NCBI GenBank assembly: GCA_900551495.1
Contig: URWG01000047.1
Span: forward strand, 1 to 11,896
Reading direction: 5' to 3'
From: an uncultured Eubacteriales bacterium
Lineage (GTDB): Bacteria > Bacillota > Clostridia > Oscillospirales > Oscillospiraceae
Length of the DNA stretch: 11,896 nucleotides
Every line of letters begins with the position of its first letter. Within the stretch, counting starts at the first letter, position 1. The notes beneath the pieces are model-generated. The model was not told the origin of the DNA and searched no databases. It worked only from the letters and a program-made list of their open reading frames with translations. Shown here in pieces: positions 7,224-11,896 of the stretch. A program made the translations under genes and the position numbers.

Positions 7224-8828
7224 TTACCGGCTTGCCTTTCTGCGCGACAAAACGCGAAGGACGAGCAGCACGACGACCAGCAACGCGGCGGCTGCCGGAA
7301 GGACGACCATCGCATTCGGAACAAAGCCCGCAAGGAGATAGCCGACAAAGCTGACCGAGGCGGTAACAACGGCATAGGGAAGCTGCGTGGAAACGTGTGC
7401 CACATGATCGCACTGTGCTCCGGCGGACGCCATGATGGTCGTATCGGAAATCGGAGAGCAGTGGTCGCCGCAGACCGCGCCTGCCATGCACGCCGCTACG
7501 CACACCACGCCGATGGGATCGCTCAGCGGAAATACATTCAGCGTAATCGGAATCAGGATGCCGAAGGTGCCCCAAGATGTACCGGTCGCAAAGGAAAGTC
7601 CGCAGCCGATCAGGAACACAGCCGCCGGAAGGAGGCTGCGGAAGCCGCCCGCAGAGGTCCTGACAAGACCTGCAACGTAGTCCGCCGCGCCGAGGGAGTC
7701 CGTCATCGCCTTAAGGCTCCATGCAAACGTCAGGATCAGGATTGCCGGAACCATTGACTTGAACCCCTCCGGAATGCAGCCCATCAGCTCGCGGAAGGTC
7801 ATCAGGCGGCGGCAGGCGTAATAGGCCAGTGTCAATACCAATGCGCCGGCGGAGCCGAGCATCAAGCCGACGGAGGCATCGGATCGGGAAAACGCCGTGA
7901 CGAAATCCGTGCCGGAAAAGAATCCGCCGGAATAGAGCATTCCCGTCACGCAGGAAATAATCAAGGCAGTGATCGGCAGCAGCAGATCGATCACTCTGCC
8001 GTCGGCGTTTGCCGTTGCATCGGCTGTATCGGCGTAGCCCTTCAGCCCGGAAAATACGTCGCCGTTCTCAGCGCGGCGTTCGTGCTTTGCCATCGGTCCA
8101 AAGTCCAGCTTGAACACCGCAAGCAGGATCATCATCGCAACAGTCAGCAGGGCATAGAGATTGAAGGGAATGGCGCTGATGAAGACCTGAAGTCCTTTCC
8201 CCTCCCCGACATAGCTGGAAACCGCCGCAGCCCACGAGGATACCGGCGCGATAATGCAGATCGGTGCAGCCGTTGCGTCAATCAGATACGCAAGCTTTGC
8301 GCGGGAGATATTGTGCTTATCTGTTACGGGACGCATAACACTGCCGACGGTCAGGCAGTTGAAATAGTCATCAATGAAAATCAGCACGCCCAGCGCAATC
8401 GTTGCAAGCTGTGCACCGACGCGCGTTTTAATGTGGGCGGCAGCCCAGTGACCGAACGCCGCCGAACCGCCCGCTCGGTTCATCAGGCAAACCATCGCGC
8501 CCAGTATCACAAGAAATACCAAAATGCCGACATTGTAGCGGTCTGACAAAACAGAAGCGACCCCGTCATTCAGAACATGGTTGATCGTCCCCTCGAAGCT
8601 GAAATCGGAATACAGCAGTCCGCCGAACACAATGCCGACCAGCAGCGACGAGTAGACCTCCTTTGTTACCAGTGCCAGCGTAATGGCAACGGCAGGCGGC
8701 AGCAGTGCCCATGCGCTCTCACGGAAGCCTCCGCCTTCGCTTCCGTCCGACGCAATCAGGGCACAGACGATAACGGCAGCCAAGACCAATCCCGTCAATA
8801 CTGCCTTTAAAGTTTGATTTCTTCGCAT
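7224..8828 (-). CDS. lysW: NhaC-superfamily transporter, predicted lysine transporter LysW
   Basis: A 534-residue polytopic membrane protein of the NhaC (Na+/H+ antiporter) superfamily. Family signatures are FIDDYFNCLTVGSVMRP at 151-167, IDATAAPICIIAPVSSW at 183-199, GTSWGTFGILIPI at 416-428 and GDHCSPISDTT at 454-464, all with intact acidic and polar residues in the helices. By homology alone it would be called a Na+/H+ antiporter. However, the leader contains a full lysine riboswitch (8918-9082), and lysine riboswitches are known to control an NhaC-type transporter group named LysW. Lysine uptake, probably coupled to Na+ or H+, is therefore the better assignment. The start at 8828 has an aaggag ribosome-binding site 9 nt upstream. 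The gene appears to be transcribed alone, diverging from the CotH gene. Substrate specificity rests on the riboswitch rather than on residues I can point to. Confidence 0.88.
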   Translation of the reverse strand: MRRNQTLKAVLTGLVLAAVIVCALIASDGSEGGGFRESAWALLPPAVAITLALVTKEVYSSLLVGIVFGGLLYSDFSFEGTINHVLNDGVASVLSDRYNVGILVFLVILGAMVCLMNRAGGSAAFGHWAAAHIKTRVGAQLATIALGVLIFIDDYFNCLTVGSVMRPVTDKHNISRAKLAYLIDATAAPICIIAPVSSWAAAVSSYVGEGKGLQVFISAIPFNLYALLTVAMMILLAVFKLDFGPMAKHERRAENGDVFSGLKGYADTADATANADGRVIDLLLPITALIISCVTGMLYSGGFFSGTDFVTAFSRSDASVGLMLGSAGALVLTLAYYACRRLMTFRELMGCIPEGFKSMVPAILILTFAWSLKAMTDSLGAADYVAGLVRTSAGGFRSLLPAAVFLIGCGLSFATGTSWGTFGILIPITLNVFPLSDPIGVVCVAACMAGAVCGDHCSPISDTTIMASAGAQCDHVAHVSTQLPYAVVTASVSFVGYLLAGFVPNAMVVLPAAAALLVVVLLVLRVLSRRKASR

Positions 8829-8857
8829 AACAAAACTCTCCTTTTCAAATTTGCAAC

Positions 8858-8889
8858 AAAAAAGAAGTCATGACTTCCGCCATAACTTC
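8858..8889 (-). terminator. Riboswitch-controlled intrinsic terminator
   Basis: On the minus strand gaagttatg (plus 8881-8889) pairs with catgacttc (plus 8864-8872) over 9 bp with one G-U pair. The loop is 8 nt, and six T (plus 8858-8863) follow directly. It ends about 29 nt before the lysW start codon. The 5' arm can instead pair with the 3' side of riboswitch helix P1 (plus 8911-8920), which gives the antiterminator. Confidence 0.85.
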
Positions 8890-8917
8890 AGAAAAGGATG
8901 CTCTGCTCCCGAAGATT

Positions 8918-9082
8918 ATGACAGCGCTCCGTTCGTTTCCGAACGACAGTCTGACGGATATTCTCCGGCAGCCCGGACATTGCACCACCAGGCAGCAAAT
9001 GCAACTCCTCGGCAGCTGACCCTTTCGCCGTCTCCCTTGCCTGTTGTAAAACGGTTACTCTTTTCAGCCGCGCCTCTATCAT
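8918..9082 (-). promoter_or_regulatory. Lysine riboswitch (L box) aptamer
   Basis: Read on the minus strand, the conserved L-box blocks occur in order: gatagaggcgcg (from plus 9080 down to 9069), aagagta (9062-9056), gccgagg (9013-9007), ggtgca (8986-8981), gactgtc (8951-8945), the gttcg/cgaac hairpin (8931-8944), and the closing gcgctgtcat. Helix P1 pairs atgatag (plus 9076-9082) with ctgtcat (plus 8918-8924), 7 bp with one G-U pair. Total length of about 165 nt matches the family. Lysine binding should stabilise P1, free the terminator arm and shut off lysW. Confidence 0.94.
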
Positions 9083-9103
9083 GATAATTCAGTTGTTGGG
9101 TAT

Positions 9104-9131
9104 ATTATACAGAAAACGCGCCGTATGTCAA
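9104..9131 (-). promoter_or_regulatory. Sigma-A promoter of the lysine riboswitch-lysW transcript
   Basis: On the minus strand a perfect TTGACA (plus 9126-9131) and a perfect TATAAT (plus 9104-9109) are separated by 16 nt. Transcription would begin roughly 15 nt before helix P1 of the riboswitch, so the whole aptamer is included in the RNA. Confidence 0.85.
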
Positions 9132-9210
9132 GCTGTAGTTTTGTTTTTTTCGTATAATTATTTATACTTATTCCATCAATGTAAAATCGGTGTAAAAAGC
9201 GCGAATTCGC

Positions 9211-9239
9211 TTGAATTTTCCGTCGATTCCTGTTATACT
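9211..9239 (+). promoter_or_regulatory. Predicted promoter of the CotH-SLH gene
   Basis: TTGAAT (9211-9216) and TATACT (9234-9239) are separated by 17 nt. A perfect 10 nt palindrome, gcgaattcgc (9201-9210), directly abuts the -35 and could be an operator, or chance. The 9132-9200 stretch between this and the divergent lysW promoter is very AT-rich and holds another TATAAT (9153-9158) without a good -35. A gagga ribosome-binding site (9279-9283) sits 8 nt before the CotH start codon. Confidence 0.6.
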
Positions 9240-9291
9240 CTACCCGAACGTTTTCTACGTTTATAAAATGAGAATTGTGAGGACGTAACGC

Positions 9292-11589
9292 ATGAGACAT
9301 TTTCTGAAAACCGTGCTCTCCTGCCTGCTGGCGCTCTCCGTCGTGCTGAGCATGGCGGCGGCAGTCAGCGCAGAGAATGAGCCGCTGAAGTTTACCGCGC
9401 TCTATGCCTGTGCCGATGCCGAGCATCCGGAGGTCCGCATCCTCCCGCAGACGATCGGGCAGGAGCAGTATCTCTTCCTCCCCTCCCATATGAAGGCAAC
9501 GGAAGCAATCGTGTACTTTGAAACGAGCCTCGCCGAGGCTGTGGTCACGGCAAAGGGCGCCGTCTCCGAGCTTGCGCTGACCTCCGGTACGGCGTTTGAC
9601 CTTACCGCACTGTGCGGCGAGGGCAGCGCCTACCGTCTGACGCTGACCGCGAAGGTCGGCGAGCAGACCGCCGAGCAGGTGCTCAATCTCGTGCCGACGA
9701 ACGGCATCGCTTCAATGTATCTCGTCAGCGACGACCCCGTTGAGCACGGCAGAGCATGGGTCGAAGCCAGCCCCACCAAGAGCAACAAGGCGACCGGTAC
9801 GATGGTCATGTCCGACGCCGAGGGTGCGCTTGTCTACGACGGCAAGCTGACGCAGATCAAGGGACGCGGCAACTCGACGTGGCTGGCGGAGAAGAAGCCC
9901 TATCAGATCAAGCTCAAGAGCAAGACCGACCTTTTGCAGACGGGCGAGAAGGCAAACGCCGCCAAAACGTGGGTACTGCTGACCAACGCCGCGGACCCCT
10001 CCCTGCTGCGCAACAACATCGTCTATGATTTGTCCGTCGCCATGCAGATCGATCCCGGCATCGAGTGCCGTCCCGTGAACCTCTACTACGACGGCGAGTA
10101 CCGCGGAGCTTATCTCCTGTGTGAAAAGGTCGAGATCAACAGCGGCCGCGTTGACATCACCGATCTTGAGAAAGCGATCGAAAACGCCAACCCCGACACC
10201 GATCTGGAGAAGCTGACCGTTAAGAGCGGCACCACGAAGAACGGCGCGACCTATTACTACTGCGACGGCGCGAAGGACCCCGAGAACATCACCGGCGGCT
10301 ACCTGCTGGAGATGGAAAGTCCCTCCCGCGCCCAGCAGGAGGTCTGCTACTTCACCACCGCGAGAAGTCAGAGCATCGTGGTCAAAAGCCCCGAGTTCTG
10401 CGGCAAGGCGGTCATGGAGTACATTGCCTCGTGGTATCAGGAATACGAGGACACGGTATATAACGGCGGCAAGCACCCGACCAACGGCAAAACCCTTGCC
10501 GACTATGCCGACATTGACAGCATCGCGCAGTGCTATATCGTCAATGAGCTGACGAAGAATCCCGACGGCTACCGCACCTCCGCTTATTTATATAAGGATG
10601 CGGACACCAATGTCTGCAAGGTGGGACCCGTTTGGGACTACGACCTGAGCTTCGGCATCAGTTGGGGCGATTTCGGTCCCAACTGCGCCAACCCGCAGGA
10701 ATTCTTCACCCTCCGCAGCAGCCTCGGCACCGCGCTTTATGCGATTCCCGAATTCCGTCAGGCGGTCCACGACATCTACCTGAACATCGTCAACGCGCTG
10801 ATGAAGAATGTCCTCTGTGCCGAGAAGACCCCCGGGGAGGTCACCGCGATGCAGAGCCTCAACGACTACGCGGCTGAGCTGAAGAACGCCGCTGCTGCCA
10901 ACGGAATCCTCTGGGGCACCTCCCCCGCCGATTGGGAGGCAAACATCAACGCCCTGCGCGCCTATATCACCACCCGCAACGAGTGGCTCACTGCGCAGTA
11001 CACAAGCTGGAGCGCCGAGGGCGAGCCTGCGATTTTGGGCTACGTTGACGTTTCGACCGACGACTGGTTCTACAACGACGTCACCCGCGCGACCGAGTAC
11101 GGCATCCTCAACGGCATGAACTACGGTATCTTCGCGCCCGATAAGAACACGACCCGCGCGCAGGCAACCAAGGTGCTCTATGCCATCTCCGGCGCGGAGC
11201 GGTATCCGTTTGAGTCGATCTTCTCCGATGTTCACAGCTACGACTGGTTCTACCCCGCCGTGGTATGGGCAAACAAAAAGGACGTCGTCCGCGGCTACGA
11301 GGACGGCAGCTTCCGTCCGGATAACAACATCACCCGTCAGGAATTCATCACCCTGCTGTACCGTTATCTCGGCGAGCCGACCGTCAAGACCGACAAGCTC
11401 TCCGCCTTCAAGGACAGCGCCGCCGTCGCAAACTACGCCCGCACCGCAATGCGCTGGGCAGCGGAAAACGACGTTCTCAAGGGCTATGAGGATCAAACCA
11501 TCCGTCCGGAGGACAACATGACCCGCGCGGAGATGTCGGCGCTTATCGTCCGCTTCTACGAGAGCTTCATCATCGAATCGGATAAGTAA
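9292..11589 (+). CDS. Secreted CotH-family kinase with three SLH domains
   Basis: A 765-residue protein with a signal peptide at 1-27 (cleavage after VSA), an N-terminal Ig-like region (about 30-135), a CotH kinase domain (about 140-570) and C-terminal SLH domains at 584-634, 644-694 and 706-757. CotH signatures seen are IKGRGNSTW at 189-197, KKPYQIKL at 201-208, LLRNNIVYDLS at 238-248, YDGEYRGAYLLCEKVEI at 266-282, the N423-P-D425 motif, and GPVWDYDLSFG at 445-455. In spore CotH, an atypical protein kinase, aspartates in the last two regions serve catalysis and metal binding; matching D425, D449 and D451 to these roles is my inference. B. subtilis CotH is about 360 residues and acts on coat proteins, whereas this one should be exported and held on the vegetative cell wall. 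The acceptor is unknown. Its own promoter drives it, divergent from lysW. Some extracellular CotH-domain proteins may have binding rather than kinase roles. Confidence 0.9.
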   Translation: MRHFLKTVLSCLLALSVVLSMAAAVSAENEPLKFTALYACADAEHPEVRILPQTIGQEQYLFLPSHMKATEAIVYFETSLAEAVVTAKGAVSELALTSGTAFDLTALCGEGSAYRLTLTAKVGEQTAEQVLNLVPTNGIASMYLVSDDPVEHGRAWVEASPTKSNKATGTMVMSDAEGALVYDGKLTQIKGRGNSTWLAEKKPYQIKLKSKTDLLQTGEKANAAKTWVLLTNAADPSLLRNNIVYDLSVAMQIDPGIECRPVNLYYDGEYRGAYLLCEKVEINSGRVDITDLEKAIENANPDTDLEKLTVKSGTTKNGATYYYCDGAKDPENITGGYLLEMESPSRAQQEVCYFTTARSQSIVVKSPEFCGKAVMEYIASWYQEYEDTVYNGGKHPTNGKTLADYADIDSIAQCYIVNELTKNPDGYRTSAYLYKDADTNVCKVGPVWDYDLSFGISWGDFGPNCANPQEFFTLRSSLGTALYAIPEFRQAVHDIYLNIVNALMKNVLCAEKTPGEVTAMQSLNDYAAELKNAAAANGILWGTSPADWEANINALRAYITTRNEWLTAQYTSWSAEGEPAILGYVDVSTDDWFYNDVTRATEYGILNGMNYGIFAPDKNTTRAQATKVLYAISGAERYPFESIFSDVHSYDWFYPAVVWANKKDVVRGYEDGSFRPDNNITRQEFITLLYRYLGEPTVKTDKLSAFKDSAAVANYARTAMRWAAENDVLKGYEDQTIRPEDNMTRAEMSALIVRFYESFIIESDK

Positions 11590-11611
11590 GCGTTCTTCCA
11601 CGGCTCAAAAA

Positions 11612-11643
11612 GCGGATAAGAACGATAAACGCAAGTTATCCGC
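11612..11643 (+). terminator. Possible 3' hairpin after the CotH-SLH gene
   Basis: gcggataa (11612-11619) and ttatccgc (11636-11643) form a perfect 8 bp inverted repeat with a 16 nt loop, 22 nt past the stop codon. No T-run follows, so a termination role is uncertain. It may instead be the outer edge of the repeat mosaic that fills the rest of the window. Confidence 0.4.
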
Positions 11644-11672
11644 AAAACACACTTGACACGATGGCACCCACA

Positions 11673-11799
11673 ACGGCTCCCTCTGACGAGGGTAGCAAAG
11701 CGACCGAGCGGTAGTGAATGACATGCCGGTGGCATGTCAGAGCCGCGAGGTGACCGAGCCGCAGCGAGACATGGCAGCGAAGCTGACTGAGGGAGAGAA
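11673..11799 (+). repeat. Clostridial-type gaggg repeat, copy A (with internal insertion)
   Basis: The left end ggctccctctgacgaggg contains the hairpin ccctc/gaggg (11679-11683 with 11688-11692). The right end reads agcgaagctgactgagggagag. From memory, in gut Oscillospiraceae these two ends are usually adjacent in a roughly 45 nt element; here about 75 nt separate them. The separating stretch holds a perfect 9 bp hairpin, tgacatgcc/ggcatgtca (11719-11739). It also takes part in a degenerate threefold motif, gac(c/t)gag at 11702, 11752 and 11785. No open frame of note crosses it. Confidence 0.55.
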
Positions 11800-11860
11800 A
11801 AAGCGCATAATTCCGTTAGTCTCGGAAAAATCGCAACATTTTTGATTCTCTCCCTCCGTC
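11785..11860. repeat. Inverted repeat joining two repeat copies
   Basis: gactgagggagaga (11785-11798) is the near-perfect reverse complement of tctctccctccgtc (11847-11860), 13 of 14 positions. The A-rich base run after the left arm and the T-rich run before the right arm can extend the pairing. The arms enclose a 48 nt AT-rich core that shows no gene. Confidence 0.75.
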
Positions 11861-11896
11861 AAAACCTTCGGTTTTGCCACCTCCCTCATCAGAGGG
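11847..11896 (-). repeat. Gaggg-type repeat, copy B, inverted, cut by the window end
   Basis: This is an opposite-orientation relative of copy A. After the ctccctccgtc arm come a 7 bp hairpin with a 3 nt loop, caaaacc/ggttttg (11860-11876), and a final ccctc/gaggg hairpin (11883-11887 with 11892-11896). The hairpin body differs in sequence from that of copy A (which has the agcgaagct type), as expected of a family whose stem varies in a compensated way. The element probably continues past the window. Confidence 0.6.

Noticed and set aside
8851..9489. Short open frames across the lysW leader and the divergent promoters
   Set aside because: The 8851-9084 stretch is the lysine riboswitch and terminator, and the minus-strand frame at 9079-9489 runs over both promoters and the CotH signal peptide region.
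9712..11601. Long minus-strand open frames antisense to the CotH-SLH gene (9712-10476 and 10588-11601)
   Set aside because: They are the mirror effect of biased codons in the real gene; no start signals or recognisable domains.
11612..11896. CRISPR array at the right end
   Set aside because: The repeated motifs are degenerate, differ in spacing and orientation, and no cas genes are present; they fit an interspersed inverted-repeat family better.

Overview
The window (GC content clearly above one half) looks like a chromosomal segment of a Gram-positive anaerobe of the Bacillota, most likely Clostridia and perhaps the Oscillospirales. This rests on three things: two very different secreted proteins that each end in three S-layer homology (SLH) domains, a Gram-positive type lysine riboswitch with an intrinsic terminator, and short interspersed repeats of types I recall as common in gut Oscillospiraceae. 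No rRNA, tRNA, CRISPR array, transposase or phage gene was seen.

Layout, left to right. Bases 1-149 hold an interspersed hairpin repeat. Two minus-strand genes follow and form a likely operon read from right to left: mntP (manganese exporter, 664-1221), then a Nudix hydrolase (150-656) 7 nt after it. Bases 1222-1459 hold the mntP promoter, a second copy of the interspersed repeat, and a strong hairpin ending the next gene. A 1857-residue secreted protein fills 1460-7033 (minus). It joins a phosphodiester glycosidase domain, several beta-sandwich modules, a purple-acid-phosphatase-like metallophosphoesterase and three SLH domains, and has its own near-consensus promoter. An NhaC-superfamily transporter (7224-8828, minus) is preceded by a complete lysine riboswitch, terminator and promoter, so it is best read as the lysine transporter LysW. 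Diverging from it on the plus strand is a 765-residue secreted CotH-type kinase, also with three SLH domains (9292-11589). The last 300 bases are a mosaic of inverted and direct repeats, cut by the window edge.

How the genes may work together. mntP-Nudix and lysW are housekeeping transport and metabolite functions. The more unusual content is the pair of cell-wall-anchored phosphate enzymes. One should uncap and then dephosphorylate sugar phosphodiesters, and the other should phosphorylate proteins or other acceptors outside the cell. The first is a plausible two-step enzyme on one chain. A functional link between the two is only an inference from shared anchoring and proximity.
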